Source: Endozoicomonas numazuensis (lineage in GTDB: Bacteria > Pseudomonadota > Gammaproteobacteria > Pseudomonadales > Endozoicomonadaceae). Taken from it: a stretch of 64,000 nucleotides of DNA. Below the pieces are notes generated by a model. It ran no database searches. It worked only from the letters and a program-made list of their open reading frames with translations, and had not been told where the DNA came from. The stretch is taken from the NCBI RefSeq assembly GCF_000722635.1, contig NZ_JOKH01000009.1, forward strand, positions 1-64,000. The letters are read 5' to 3'. The translations under genes and the position numbers were made by a program. Of the stretch, positions 8,397-17,981 are shown piece after piece. Numbering within the stretch: the first letter of the stretch is position 1; each line of letters opens with the position of its first letter.

Positions 8397-9908
8397 TTAA
8401 GCCAGTTCTTCATCGTTGTGCAGATCCATAATGGAATCGCTGCGCTCGTTGGCTCTCGTTTCTTCGTTTCTACTGGCAGCAAGACGCCTGAGATATTCAC
8501 TGTCGATACCCCCGGCAATATACTTGCCATCAAACACAGAACAATCGAAATCTGTTATTTGAGGGTTCAGGGACGAAACGATTTTTTTGAGATCTTCCAG
8601 ATCCTGGAAAATAAGTCGATCCGCACCAATCTCTGTCTCAATCTCTTTGTCAGTGAGTCCATAAGCAATGAGTTCTTCTGACGTTGGCATGTCTATCCCA
8701 TAAACATTGGGGTAACGAATAGCTGGTGCAGCCGAGCTGAAATAGACGCTCTTGGCACCACTGTCTCTGGCCATTTCAATGATCTGCTGACAGGTTGTTC
8801 CCCTCACAATAGAATCATCTACCAACAGTACATTCTTGCCTTCAAACTCCTGATGAATGGCACTCAGTTTTTGGCGAACAGACTTTTCGCGCACCTCTTG
8901 ACCCGGCATGATGAAGGTACGACCGATGTACCGGTTCTTAACAAACCCCTCTCTGTATGGAAGTCCTAACCTTGTTGCTATCTCTAGTGCAGATGTTCGA
9001 CTGGTATCCGGAATCGGCATAACCACATCGATATCGTGCTCTGGCCATTCTCTCAGAATCTTGTTGGCCAGAATTTGTCCCATTCTCTGATGCGCCTGAT
9101 AGACTGGAATACCATCAACTATCGAGTCTGGACGTGCCAAATAAACATATTCAAACATACAAGGGTGCTTAACACCCTGAACACATTGGAAAGTATGTAA
9201 CTGATTCTCGGAGTCAATGAAAACTGCTTCGCCTGGCTCTACGTCACGGATAACTTCAAAACCAGAAGCGCTCAACGCCACTGACTCAGAAGCAATCATG
9301 TATTCGGTGCCCTTTTCGCTCTCGCGTTTACCAAAGATAAGAGGACGTATGCCATAGGGGTCGCGGAAACCAATAATGCCATGACCATTGATCATGGCCA
9401 CCACAGCATAACCACCTTCGCAACGCTCATGAACCCTGCGAACCGCCTTGAAAAAGTCTTCAGGTTTTGGCTGTAACTTTCCTGATTGCACCAGCTCATG
9501 GGCAAAAACATTGAGAAGGATTTCTGAATCTGAACGGGTATTGATATGACGAAGATCGGTTTTAAACAGCTCCTGCTTGATACTCTCGGCATTGGTCAGA
9601 TTGCCATTGTGTGCAAGGGCAATACCATAGGGAGAGTTGACATAAAATGGCTGAGCTTCAGCTGAGCTGGAAGTCCCTGCTGTCGGGTAACGAACATGGG
9701 CAATACCCATGTGCCCTACCAGCTTTTTCATATGCCGGGTCCTGAAAACATCTCGGACCAAGCCATTATCTTTCCTCAGGTAAAAATTACCACCACCCAA
9801 GGTCACCATCCCGGCTGCGTCCTGCCCCCTGTGCTGAAGCACGGTCAGCGCATCGAACAACAGCTGGTTAACATTCACTGTCGCCGAAATACCGACAATT
9901 CCACACAT
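8397..9908 (-). CDS. purF: Amidophosphoribosyltransferase
   Basis: About 503 residues. It catalyses the first step of purine synthesis, transferring glutamine-derived ammonia to PRPP to give phosphoribosylamine. The mature N-terminus MCGIVGI supplies the catalytic Cys2 of the Ntn glutaminase domain, so the start is the ATG at 9908 (GAGGA 8 nt upstream) and not the ATG 9 nt earlier. The PRPP-binding loop [13 protein letters not shown] is in the C-terminal half. It follows cvpA on the same strand, the conserved cvpA-purF arrangement. Its terminator is now interrupted by a group II intron. Confidence 0.97.
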   Translation of the reverse strand: MCGIVGISATVNVNQLLFDALTVLQHRGQDAAGMVTLGGGNFYLRKDNGLVRDVFRTRHMKKLVGHMGIAHVRYPTAGTSSSAEAQPFYVNSPYGIALAHNGNLTNAESIKQELFKTDLRHINTRSDSEILLNVFAHELVQSGKLQPKPEDFFKAVRRVHERCEGGYAVVAMINGHGIIGFRDPYGIRPLIFGKRESEKGTEYMIASESVALSASGFEVIRDVEPGEAVFIDSENQLHTFQCVQGVKHPCMFEYVYLARPDSIVDGIPVYQAHQRMGQILANKILREWPEHDIDVVMPIPDTSRTSALEIATRLGLPYREGFVKNRYIGRTFIMPGQEVREKSVRQKLSAIHQEFEGKNVLLVDDSIVRGTTCQQIIEMARDSGAKSVYFSSAAPAIRYPNVYGIDMPTSEELIAYGLTDKEIETEIGADRLIFQDLEDLKKIVSSLNPQITDFDCSVFDGKYIAGGIDSEYLRRLAASRNEETRANERSDSIMDLHNDEELA

Positions 9909-10036
9909 GTATAACATCCTCAGGCTTGATCAGCGGCTCAGAAGCGTTGACACAGAACCCAGAAACTCAGAAAACACTGACTTTCTGAACTCATAGCGAC
10001 CTTTAGAGCCCATTTTCTCTCAAGAGTTCACTGAAA

Positions 10037-10063
10037 AGCCTCCCCCGGAAGTTTGCCTGTTCC
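10037..10063. other. Imperfect hairpin in the cvpA-purF gap
   Basis: On the minus strand CCCGGGAA and TTCCGGGG can pair (7 of 8) around a 9-nt loop in the purF leader, about 30 bp after cvpA. A TTTT run follows after a few bases. It may be an attenuator or weak terminator, or chance. Confidence 0.3.
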
Positions 10064-10086
10064 CGGGACGCTCCTCAGAGAAAAAT

Positions 10087-10584
10087 TCAACCTGCTTGCA
10101 GGACCGGCTCAACCCACTGAACCACCGTTTGCTTGGACCAGTCAGCAAGCAGCAAAAAGTGAGGCAATAATACCGAATCTTGCCATGCTTCGTCATTCTC
10201 TAATGGTGCAAATGTCATTACTCCCACCGCCAAAACCACGAGAAGACACCCTCTAAGCCCCCCAAAAATCATACCCAGCATCCGGTCTGTCCCAGTAAGG
10301 CCGGTCGCTTCAACCAATTCAGCAAAGATCCGATTCACCAACCCACCTACCAGCAAAGTGGCAATAAAAAGTAGAAGGGATGCAGAAATTACTCGTACAG
10401 AAGGAGTCTCTACATACTGAGTCAGCAAGTGAGCAACACTGCCATTGAAAGTCCAGGCAACAAAAATAGCCACCACCCAGGTCAGAAGTGACAGCACTTC
10501 TTTGAAAAAGCCACGCTTCAGGCTGATTAGAGATGAAACAACAACAATGGCTGCAATGACCCAGTCAATCCAGGTAAAGGTCAA
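10087..10584 (-). CDS. cvpA: CvpA family membrane protein
   Basis: About 165 residues, near the family's 162. Four hydrophobic segments are visible, starting with TWIDWVIAAIVVVSSLISL, followed by the CvpA signatures RGFFKEVLSLLTW and DRMLGMIFGGLRG. I chose the TTG at 10584 (GGAG about 8 nt upstream), because the conserved N-terminus begins right after it and the 22 residues further upstream in the open frame are not family-like. CvpA is an inner-membrane protein needed for colicin V export in E. coli and linked to envelope stress; it forms a unit with purF. Confidence 0.9.
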   Translation of the reverse strand: MTFTWIDWVIAAIVVVSSLISLKRGFFKEVLSLLTWVVAIFVAWTFNGSVAHLLTQYVETPSVRVISASLLLFIATLLVGGLVNRIFAELVEATGLTGTDRMLGMIFGGLRGCLLVVLAVGVMTFAPLENDEAWQDSVLLPHFLLLADWSKQTVVQWVEPVLQAG

Positions 10585-10654
10585 GGGAGTACTCCTGCAC
10601 AAGTTCTTTATCCGAACCAGATTATCGGTTTTAGTACGCGTACTCAACAAACAA

Positions 10655-10685
10655 AAAAGCCCGTCTCGCTGGACGGGCTTTTTTT
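10655..10685. terminator. Bidirectional rho-independent terminator
   Basis: GCCCGTC and GACGGGC form a stem flanked by an A-run on one side and TTTTTTT on the other. It lies just after the ComEA-like gene (minus strand) and before cvpA, so it separates these transcripts. Confidence 0.85.
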
Positions 10686-10704
10686 GTTTGTCTGTAACAC
10701 TGCT

Positions 10705-10989
10705 CTATTCTTCGAAGATTATTCTTGATTCGTTCTTTTTCATGAAGGCCTCACCGATAAACTTCACCTGGTCAAGATCATCCATATTTTTGAAAGGTCC
10801 ATGTTCCTTTCGGTGTTTGACTATTTCTTCTGCCGTTCGCTTACCTACACCTATAAGCTTGTCATCGAGTTCTTGGACTGTTGCCGTGTTGACGTTTACT
10901 ACAGGAGTTTCCCCTTTACTGTTGGCAAATGAGCCAGCAGAAAACATTAAAAGACTGGTAAGAGCGATTGTTGAGAAATATTTTTTCAT
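10705..10989 (-). CDS. Secreted ComEA-like helix-hairpin-helix protein
   Basis: A 94-residue protein with an N-terminal signal peptide (KKYFSTIALTSLLMFSAGSFA) and then one ComEA-type helix-hairpin-helix domain: VNVNTATVQELDDKLIGVGKRTAEEIVKHRKEHGPF. Such proteins bind double-stranded DNA; ComEA holds incoming DNA in the periplasm during natural transformation. In proteobacteria these short forms are common and are often the only DNA receptor. The start is the ATG at 10989 (AGGAA 8 nt upstream). It has its own terminator and is probably monocistronic. Confidence 0.88.
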   Translation of the reverse strand: MKKYFSTIALTSLLMFSAGSFANSKGETPVVNVNTATVQELDDKLIGVGKRTAEEIVKHRKEHGPFKNMDDLDQVKFIGEAFMKKNESRIIFEE

Positions 10990-11333
10990 AATCAAACTTC
11001 CTTATTGATCATTGAGGTCAGGCTTCAGATATCTCCAAAACCATTATTTCCAGTTTTAGACTGTTCCGAAGCAAACCTAAAGCGGAAACCTTAAAAAATC
11101 TTCTCTTTTTCAAAAATGTCATGTAAGCAACTGATTTTATTAAAAACTCAGGCCAGATGCCAAAATAGGTATTCTGGCCAAAAAGCCAACATTTTGACAA
11201 CACAGAAGTATGATCAATACTATTTTCTCAGTCTCTGACAACAAAAAATCAAAGGAGAACACAGATTCGTAAAATATGAAGCGGGTAAGGTAGACTAAGA
11301 GCAGTGGGATATGAATAGAGCAGGTAGCTTCTT
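10990..11333. other. Intergenic gap without recognised content
   Basis: This 344-bp gap lies between the divergent ComEA-like and DUF29 genes. It presumably carries both promoters. I see no RNA gene, repeat or credible small gene in it. Confidence 0.5.
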
Positions 11334-11768
11334 ATGCGAGACTTGTATGATACCGACTTTTACAGCTGGACCCTGAGGCAGGCTGAGCTAATCCGTGAAG
11401 GCCGCCTGGCAGAACTGGATCTTGAAAACATCCTTGAGGAAATAGAAAGTATGGGCCGCAGCGATTACAGAGCTTTGCAATCCCGGCTGGAAGTACTTTT
11501 CATGCACTTACTGAAATGGGAGTACCAGCCTGAAAAAAGACAAACAAGGCACAGCTGGGAACGCACCATACGTGAACAACGAAAGCAGACACGTCGAATT
11601 CTACAGGACTCTCCAAGCTTAAAATGCAAAATTGAAGTTATGCTTCCTGTTGCTTACAAAAGAGCAGTCGAAGATGCAGCGGAAGAAACAGGACTATCTC
11701 CTTCAACCTTCCCTAAAGAGCGTCCCTGGAGTTACGAACAAGCTATAAACCCGGAGTTCTGGCCTTGA
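11334..11768 (+). CDS. DUF29 family protein
   Basis: A 144-residue protein that fits the DUF29 family: it begins with YDTDFYSWTLRQAELIREGR, then LDLENILEEIESMGRSDYRALQSRL, LLKWEYQPEKR and the C-terminal RPWSYEQAINPEFWP. The function of DUF29 is unknown; copies are frequent in cyanobacteria and scattered in proteobacteria, often near mobile DNA. It is soluble and mainly helical by appearance. An AGGTAG about 7 nt before the ATG supports this start. It stands alone, next to a transposase remnant and at the edge of the polysaccharide locus, so it may be horizontally acquired. Confidence 0.85.
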   Translation: MRDLYDTDFYSWTLRQAELIREGRLAELDLENILEEIESMGRSDYRALQSRLEVLFMHLLKWEYQPEKRQTRHSWERTIREQRKQTRRILQDSPSLKCKIEVMLPVAYKRAVEDAAEETGLSPSTFPKERPWSYEQAINPEFWP

Positions 11769-11852
11769 GCTGACTACAGGACATTTTTTTGAGGAGAGTG
11801 CTGGCAAGGTCAGCAGCATAAGCTAAGAGAGTAGTCCTCACACAAACTTTCT

Positions 11853-12127
11853 TTGATGCCAATGAACCCTGCCACAGCACTCCAAAACAAGCTTAGTGTT
11901 CATCTCAATTGGAACAAGGCTCTTTGCGAATTTATTGCTCAATTCATTCTGGGGCTGATCAAGCTCAGAACCAGTTCTCTATACAGACTCCGTGTTGCTT
12001 TTGTCAGAAACGGTGGCCAGCAGAAAGTATTTTTCATCGGGGTTTAGAATATCTACAGAAACCACTTTTGAATCCTGATAAATTGAAAAGTGAATATAAA
12101 CAAGCTTTGAACTTTTTTGTCCCGTAG
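11853..12127 (+). pseudogene. IS4-like transposase remnant
   Basis: The frame at 11853 reads ALQNKLSVHLNWNKALCEFI followed by LGLIKLRTSSLYRLRVAF, which resembles the N-terminus of IS4-type transposases (LSxHLxWNKARL ... IxLRTVNL). The similarity stops after about 50 residues. A second frame continues with GLEYLQKPLLNPDKLKSEYK, so at least one frameshift is present. No catalytic DDE motifs and no terminal repeats are seen. This is probably the leftover of an old insertion. The assignment rests on pattern memory only. Confidence 0.42.
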
Positions 12128-12245
12128 TCAGTTCCGAAACTTAACAAAGAGGCCAATAGCCGTTAGGGCTATTTAAATATGACTTTGAACATTTTGAATT
12201 ATTTGTTGAAAAATGCTTAATCCTGCCCGACACACTGTTTAATAG

Positions 12246-14291
12246 TCAATGATATTTCAGTACTTGCTTCTCTTGTCGTGAATCAGACTGTCTAGACTGA
12301 TCCATCCAGTCAACTACATCAGAAGTGGGGGCAAAGCCATTTACATAACTAGAAAGCAGATTTCTTAGATCAGTAAAACGTCGATCTCTGGCAACTTCGA
12401 AGACAGTTTCCAAAGCCAGTCTGTAGTCCTTCCATGACTCTTTACCTTCCATTGCCATACTTATCTTAGGATGACTTGTACCTGTTACATTGTCTCCAAT
12501 CAACAGTTCTTCATAAAGTTTTTCACCAGGTCGTAATCCCGTGTAAACAATTTCAATATCGCCTTCGGGATTACTTTCATCCTTTAGGGTTAAACCAGAC
12601 AAATTAATCATTCGTCTCGCCAGATTAACTATCTTGACAGGTTGTCCCATATCCAGCACAAAGACCTCACCACCACTGGCCATTGCACCTGCCTGAATCA
12701 CCAAAAGCGCAGCCTCAGGAATCGTCATAAAATAACGATTTATGTCTGGATGAGTAACTGTAATAGGACCTCCTACTCGAATCTGCTCACGAAACACTGG
12801 AATAACCGAGCCACTGGAGCCAAGTACATTGCCAAACCGAACCATTGTAAAACAGGTATTTACAGGAATTTTAGTAGTTGATTCAACACCAAACTTTTCC
12901 GCGTGAAACAGATTTACGAAATTTTCATCCGCCAACCCCTGTAAAGCCATTTCAGCTAAGCGCTTTGAAGCTCCCATAACATTAGTAGGTCTCACCGCCT
13001 TATCCGTAGATATCAGTACAAAACGCTCTACTTGAGTGACAATAGCTGCTTGAGCCGCATAAAGCGTTCCCAGTGTATTATTACGTAAACCTTCTTCAAT
13101 ATTATGTTCAACGATAGGTACGTGTTTATATGCAGCGGCATGATAAACCGTATCCACAGCGAATCTGCGCAACGTTTCAATCAATCGGTCTGGATTATTT
13201 ACAGAACCTAGTACTGCTGCTATCTGAACGGCTTTAAAGTCATTTAAACTATTTTGAGTCTTTATTAGATCCTGCTCGACAGAATATAAGCTGTATTCAC
13301 CGTGCTCATAAAGGACCAGACATAAAGGCTTCTTCTTAAGAATTTGTCTGCAAAGTTCAGAACCAATCGAGCCACCTGCCCCAGTAACCAAAACTACCTT
13401 ACCAGTGATACACTTTTCTAGAAGATCTTGCCTCGGTGCAACCTCTTCCCTTCCAAGAACATCCCCAATATCAACTGGCTGGATTTCCTGCATTTTCATG
13501 CGGCCGCTTGCTAGATCAGACATGGCAGGTACTGTTCGAATAGGCAGACCATGTTGTTCAAGAGTCTGGACAATCTCCTTTCGTCTTATTTTTGTTGCTG
13601 AGGGTATAGCAAGAAGTATCTCCTGCACTCCTGTCTCCTGAACCATCTGCTCGAAATGTTTAGGCCGATATATACGTCTCCCCTGAATGGCACGACCAGC
13701 ATTGTCTTTTTTGTCATCAAGGAAGGCTACAGGTTGGTACTCAATCCCCTTGTCTAAAGCAGACATAACCTGCACTCCTGCTGCTCCTGCGCCATAAATG
13801 GCCACAGGTATACCTCTTCGTGAATGACTTTGACTCCGAGGAAAGAACTCTGGAAAGATATCTACTATAGACTCCTCCAATAACCAGCTTCGAATCACAT
13901 AACGGGAGATCGTCATCGTGGGTAGTAACAGCAGCCAGTAAATAAATGGTATTGAACGGGGAAGATGGACCGAGCCAAAAACAAAGCCAGCTAACATTAA
14001 ACAGATCGTGGAGTACGAACATGCTTTAATGATGACTATTATGGAGTCAGAGCCCATATAGCGAAGCACAGCTCTATAAAGTCCCATTCTAACCAAAAAA
14101 GGTAAAGTCACTGCTACAGCAACAATAAACGCAGGATAATAACGAATAAACGAATCCACCACACCCAAGCGAATATAAAATGCCAGCCATAAGCAAAGAA
14201 TTATTGCTATTGAATCAAATAGCAATGCAACCAGCCGTTTTCCCGAGCGTGGTAGAGAGAGCAGTATGTGGCGCATTCTTTTAAAATCCAA
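12246..14291 (-). CDS. wbpM: WbpM/PglF-type UDP-GlcNAc 4,6-dehydratase, membrane-bound
   Basis: A 681-residue long-form dehydratase: four or five N-terminal membrane segments (about residues 15-135), a CoA-binding-like Rossmann domain (VAIYGAGAAGVQVM) and a C-terminal SDR domain with VLVTGAGGSIGSELCRQ near residue 306. The SDR tyrosine is replaced by methionine in VMGASKR, as in WbpM and PglF. These enzymes turn UDP-GlcNAc into the 4-keto-6-deoxy sugar, the first step to bacillosamine or related 6-deoxy amino sugars. It is the last gene of the locus, directly after a PglE-like aminotransferase (3 bp), which supports the bacillosamine route. In Pseudomonas wbpM also sits at the end of the O-antigen cluster. 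Confidence 0.92.
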   Translation of the reverse strand: MDFKRMRHILLSLPRSGKRLVALLFDSIAIILCLWLAFYIRLGVVDSFIRYYPAFIVAVAVTLPFLVRMGLYRAVLRYMGSDSIIVIIKACSYSTICLMLAGFVFGSVHLPRSIPFIYWLLLLPTMTISRYVIRSWLLEESIVDIFPEFFPRSQSHSRRGIPVAIYGAGAAGVQVMSALDKGIEYQPVAFLDDKKDNAGRAIQGRRIYRPKHFEQMVQETGVQEILLAIPSATKIRRKEIVQTLEQHGLPIRTVPAMSDLASGRMKMQEIQPVDIGDVLGREEVAPRQDLLEKCITGKVVLVTGAGGSIGSELCRQILKKKPLCLVLYEHGEYSLYSVEQDLIKTQNSLNDFKAVQIAAVLGSVNNPDRLIETLRRFAVDTVYHAAAYKHVPIVEHNIEEGLRNNTLGTLYAAQAAIVTQVERFVLISTDKAVRPTNVMGASKRLAEMALQGLADENFVNLFHAEKFGVESTTKIPVNTCFTMVRFGNVLGSSGSVIPVFREQIRVGGPITVTHPDINRYFMTIPEAALLVIQAGAMASGGEVFVLDMGQPVKIVNLARRMINLSGLTLKDESNPEGDIEIVYTGLRPGEKLYEELLIGDNVTGTSHPKISMAMEGKESWKDYRLALETVFEVARDRRFTDLRNLLSSYVNGFAPTSDVVDWMDQSRQSDSRQEKQVLKYH

Positions 14292-14294
14292 ATG

Positions 14295-15479
14295 TTAGAA
14301 TCTTAACTGAGAGGCTTGAAGCATAACTTCTCGAAGAGCAACGATTGTTTTTTCTATTTCGTCATCCTTCAAGGTTGGATGCACTAGAAACATTAGACTG
14401 TCACTCCCCAACTCTTTAGCTACTGGAAGGTCTTTATTAGGCCTAAATCCTGTCGCATCAAATGCTTTTTCTTTATAGACTTCTGAGCATGTACCTTGCA
14501 TACAAGGAACGCCTCTAGACTGAATTTCAGCAACAATTCTATCTCTACTCCAACCTTTATTTAACTCATCGGGTTGAACAAAGACATAAAGTTTATAAAA
14601 AGCATGTTGTATATATTGTGGTAATACTGGTACACGCAGAGCAGAAAACTCGGAACATGTATTACTGATTGCCGTAGCATTTGCTTTACGAAGCTTATTC
14701 CACACTGGCATTCGTTTCAGCTGAATTCTACCGATGACTGACTGCATTTCTGTAAGCCGCCAATTAGTACCGAATGATTCATGAAGCCAACGGAAACCAG
14801 AAGGATGCTCCCTGTTATAAACAGCATCATAAGACTTGCCGTGATCTTTATAAGACCACATTCTGTTCCATAAAGCCTCATCATTGGTAGTAACCATTCC
14901 ACCCTCTCCGCCAGTAGTCATTATCTTATCTTGACAAAAAGACCAAGCACCAATATGACCTATAGACCCTACACTTCTACCCTTATAAGTAGCTCCATGA
15001 GCCTGGGCGCAATCTTCAATGACAAACAAGCTATGGCGGTGAGCCAAATTCATAATGTCATCCATTTCACAAGGCCAACCTGCCAAATGTACACAGATAA
15101 TGGCCTTAGTTTTAGGGGTTAAGACCTTTTGGATAGTATCTGCAGTAATATTTTGAGAGTTTATGTCAACATCAGCAAATACTGGGATAGCACCTGAATT
15201 AACAATACAACTGGCAGAGGCAATGAAAGTACGGGAAGTAACAATCACTTCATCACCAGCTTTAATATCTAACGCTTTTAGTGCAAGGTCTAAAGCTAAT
15301 GTGCCATTGGCTAAAGCTATGGCATATTTACTCCCAGTGTATTGAGCGAATTCTTTTTCAAACTCATGACCTTCAGTACCTGTCCAATAATTAACCTTGT
15401 TGGACAGCAGGATTCGAGAAATGGCTTCAACCTCTTCTTGAGTGAAGGAAGGCCATGGAGAAAATGGGGTATTAAACAT
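14295..15479 (-). CDS. pglE: DegT/DnrJ/EryC1/StrS aminotransferase, PglE-like
   Basis: A 394-residue PLP-dependent sugar aminotransferase. The PLP lysine lies in SFCQDKIMTTGGEGGM, and the family signatures ALANGTLALDLAL, VIVTSRTFIASA and FVIEDCAQAHGATYKG are present. By position, between a WbpM/PglF-like dehydratase and a PglD-like acetyltransferase, it should convert the UDP-4-keto-6-deoxy sugar to the 4-amino sugar. It could act on a different keto sugar; the substrate is inferred from neighbours. It is distinct from the second DegT enzyme at 34618-35697, which belongs to the WbpE branch. Confidence 0.88.
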   Translation of the reverse strand: MFNTPFSPWPSFTQEEVEAISRILLSNKVNYWTGTEGHEFEKEFAQYTGSKYAIALANGTLALDLALKALDIKAGDEVIVTSRTFIASASCIVNSGAIPVFADVDINSQNITADTIQKVLTPKTKAIICVHLAGWPCEMDDIMNLAHRHSLFVIEDCAQAHGATYKGRSVGSIGHIGAWSFCQDKIMTTGGEGGMVTTNDEALWNRMWSYKDHGKSYDAVYNREHPSGFRWLHESFGTNWRLTEMQSVIGRIQLKRMPVWNKLRKANATAISNTCSEFSALRVPVLPQYIQHAFYKLYVFVQPDELNKGWSRDRIVAEIQSRGVPCMQGTCSEVYKEKAFDATGFRPNKDLPVAKELGSDSLMFLVHPTLKDDEIEKTIVALREVMLQASQLRF

Positions 15480-15555
15480 TTGGGGATATACTTACAATAG
15501 AGTCCACAAAGATTAAACAAAAGAGCCTTACTTTAGCCCTTCACGAATGTTGTGG

Positions 15556-16188
15556 TTAAGAAATTAATTTGGCAGGAACACCAACAACAATAGTATTTTC
15601 AGCAACATCATCAAGAACAACAGCCCCAGCTCCGACAATAGCACCTGAACCAATCGATACTCCCTGAATAATCTGACTTCCCATACCTACCCAAACAGCC
15701 TTGCCTATTGACACGCCACCAGCCAAAGAGGCACCAGGGGAAATATGTGAACCATCATCTACATGGCAATCATGATCTACAGTACTGTTGGTATTAAGAA
15801 TGCAGGCACGACCAATAACTGTTGCTACATTCACAACTACACCGGCAAAAACAACTGCACCCTGCCCTACCGAAGCAAAGGAGCTGATAACAGAGGCTGG
15901 ATGAATAACAGCAGGAAACTGAGCACCAGCCTTTAAACCTCGCTCTAACCACTGTAAACGAAGTGCATCATAGTTAACACCAACCCCCAATGCCATCGAA
16001 GGAAATTGATCAACAAATGTTTCCATATCAGAGACACATCCAATAACAGGCCAACACCCTACCTTCTTTAACATTGGAAACCTATCATCCAAAAAGCAAA
16101 CAGACTGCCACAGACCTGTAGTAAGTGCACAATCAGCGACAACTTTAGCATGACCACCAGCACCGAGAATTAAGAGAGTATTTTTCAT
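15556..16188 (-). CDS. pglD: PglD/NeuD-type sugar O/N-acetyltransferase
   Basis: A 210-residue protein of the NeuD/PglD family. An N-terminal Rossmann-like part (LLILGAGGHAKVVAD) binds the UDP-sugar, and a C-terminal left-handed beta-helix follows with hexapeptide repeats (VNVATVIGRACILNTNSTVD, GASLAGGVSIGKAVWVG, GAVVLDDV) that binds acetyl-CoA. The catalytic His is likely in NTNSTVDHDCHV. Expected reaction: N-acetylation of the 4-amino group of UDP-4-amino-6-deoxy-GlcNAc to give UDP-di-N-acetylbacillosamine. It almost abuts the initiating transferase gene (1 bp gap), matching the pglC-pglD-pglE order seen in bacillosamine loci. Confidence 0.88.
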   Translation of the reverse strand: MKNTLLILGAGGHAKVVADCALTTGLWQSVCFLDDRFPMLKKVGCWPVIGCVSDMETFVDQFPSMALGVGVNYDALRLQWLERGLKAGAQFPAVIHPASVISSFASVGQGAVVFAGVVVNVATVIGRACILNTNSTVDHDCHVDDGSHISPGASLAGGVSIGKAVWVGMGSQIIQGVSIGSGAIVGAGAVVLDDVAENTIVVGVPAKLIS

Positions 16189-16189
16189 A

Positions 16190-16819
16190 CTAATCCTTTA
16201 ATTCTTTGTGCTTTTTGCTGTCCATATCGCCTGATGCACCCGTAAAGTAAGGCATAGTAGCGTGATCATCTGCACTAATATCATCTTTAAACAGCACCTT
16301 CTTGAACGTCATAAATAGTATTTTGATATCCAACCACAAAGATTGATTATCTACATACCAAATATCCAGCTTAAACTTCTCTTTCCAACTAATTGCATTT
16401 CGACCATTAATCTGTGCCCAGCCAGTAATACCAGGTTTCATCTCATGGCGGCGATACTGCTCTTTTGAATACAGAGGGAGATATTGCATTAACAGAGGGC
16501 GTGGCCCTACCAGACTCATATCACCCTTTAGTACATTCCAAAGCTCTGGCAGTTCGTCAAGACTGGAGCCACGCAGCCAGCGCCCAAAGTCCGTCAGACG
16601 CTCGCTATCAGGCAAAGGCTGTCCATCAGCATCGCAAGCATCACGCATGGTACGAAACTTGACCATATAAAAAGGTTTGCCATTCAAACCTGGTCGCTCC
16701 TGAGTAAAGAAAACTGGACTTCCCAGGTTACGGCGTACCTTCAGAGCCACATAGACCAATACAGGGGTAAGCATTACTAAAGTAAAAAAAGAGATAACAA
16801 TATCGATAGTACGTTTCAT
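16190..16819 (-). CDS. pglC: Initiating phosphoglycosyltransferase, PglC/WeeH-like
   Basis: A 209-residue sugar transferase of the monotopic phosphoglycosyltransferase type: one N-terminal re-entrant hydrophobic segment (IDIVISFFTLVMLTPVLVYV), then FTQERPGLNGKPFYMVKFRTM, SLDELPELWNVLKGDMSLVGPRPL and KPGITGWAQINGRNAISW. These enzymes move a phosphosugar from UDP-sugar to undecaprenyl phosphate, the first membrane step of repeat-unit assembly. The small size and the pglD/pglE neighbours favour di-N-acetylbacillosamine phosphate as substrate. The upstream side is broken by the IS1595-type insertion starting 17 bp before the ATG, so its expression may depend on read-through of that element. Confidence 0.9.
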   Translation of the reverse strand: MKRTIDIVISFFTLVMLTPVLVYVALKVRRNLGSPVFFTQERPGLNGKPFYMVKFRTMRDACDADGQPLPDSERLTDFGRWLRGSSLDELPELWNVLKGDMSLVGPRPLLMQYLPLYSKEQYRRHEMKPGITGWAQINGRNAISWKEKFKLDIWYVDNQSLWLDIKILFMTFKKVLFKDDISADDHATMPYFTGASGDMDSKKHKELKD

Positions 16820-16826
16820 TTAAACC

Positions 16827-16835
16827 TTAGCCTCT
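16827..16835. repeat. Left target-site duplication of the IS1595-family element
   Basis: TTAGCCTCT is repeated at 18764-18772 on the other side of the element. Nine bases match, though this family usually makes 8-bp duplications, so one base may be coincidence. Confidence 0.75.
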
Positions 16836-16837
16836 GG

Positions 16838-17502
16838 CTATGTTGCACTTAAAGGTTGAAAGCGGAGAAACTCCATAATTTTATTACCCAATCGATCAGG
16901 TGTTAGAGTTTGAATCCCGGTTAAAGCTCTACGCCAGCCCAGGTAATGTGGTAAGTATTTTGTCGCAACCCCATGAAAAATCCCTTCTATCCAGCCCTTA
17001 AGATGGCCATGATATGCATTGACATGTTGTAAGTGAAAGATTCCATCTAAAACCCTTTTGCCAGATGATGTCACCAGCTCCTTGAAGGTGAATCCCAGCT
17101 TCCTCGCAAGCTTCTCGTGAGCGAGACTTGCATCAGCACAAACAACAGTTTCAATATTGATTCGACCATTCAAATGACGACAAAGTTCGTCTGCACTCTC
17201 GTTATCAAGAATACCATCTACAGTGTGACAGTTGCGATCTCTGGCTACCATGACTGGGACTTTCCTGCATTCAGATTTCTTATCGGAGCCTCTTTTGCGA
17301 GCAGGTCTAGGCAGACCTTTCCTCTGCCCCTTAAACGACTCACGAAAGAATGTTTCGTCGATTTCCGCTATACCACCAAGCTCTGGTGCCTGATCATGCT
17401 CAATGGCTTGCAAAAAGCGATGACGCCAGCGGAATGAAGTTCCAAGCGATATTTGGCACTGCTTGGCAGCCGGACGAAGCGTGTGAGAATGAGTCATTCC
17501 TT
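16838..17502 (-). pseudogene. IS1595-family transposase, C-terminal (catalytic) part
   Basis: About 215 residues of an ISXO2-like DDE transposase: SFRWRHRFLQAIEHDQAPEL, then GGIAEIDETFFRESFKGQRK with the first acidic residue, VVCADASLAHEKLARKLG and the HLQHVNAYHGHLKGWI region with the Asn/His/Glu-type final motif. It lacks the N-terminal zinc ribbon, which stands beyond the nested IS5-family insertion. Joining the two parts over one CTAG copy leaves the frame off by one base, so the gene probably had, or acquired, a further lesion. Confidence 0.8.
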
Positions 17503-17549
17503 CTAGGGGGCGTTCTCATCCAGCCGACCAATCAGATTGTAATATAGAT

Positions 17550-17981
17550 TTACGCTAACCAGATCATGATGGCCGCTATCTGAAGCATCCCCGTATAATT
17601 CCGTAGCAGCCTCTCGTAGCGAGTTGCTACACGCCGGAAATTTTTGAGTTTTTGAAATAGTCGCTCAACCAGATTCCGTTCCTTATAAATTTCTTTATCA
17701 TAATCTCGCTGGCTTACCCGGTTACACCTTGGAGGAATAACCGGTTCAGCTCCCGATTCCTTGACCTCAAGGAGGAATGCATTGGAGTCATAGCCTTTGT
17801 CAGCAAGAACAAAATCAGCTGACAAACCCTCTATAGGGCATTAGCTTGACCATACTCTGACGCTTGACCGGCTGTGAGAATGAAGCGAATAGGATTACCG
17901 AGCGCATCAGTAGCGGCATGGATCTTAGTCGTTAAACCACCTCTTGATTTTCCGACGGCCTCAACATCTTGAGTTTTTTTT
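17550..17981 (-). pseudogene. IS5-family transposase orfB, frameshifted
   Basis: The second frame of an IS427-like transposase. Reading -1 from the A8 run at 17974-17981 gives QDVEAVGKSRGGLTTKIHA, then FILTAGQASEYGQANAL, which stops at about 17833. The remainder, ADFVLADKGYDSNAF ... ERNLVERLFQKLKNFRRVAT, is one base out of frame. A single missing base near 17831-17836 explains it (ALIEGLSADFV would be restored). The DDE residues in LADKGYDS and in the YKERNLVERLFQ (Y-R-E type) motif are otherwise intact. The copy is therefore inactive unless this is a sequencing error. Confidence 0.75.
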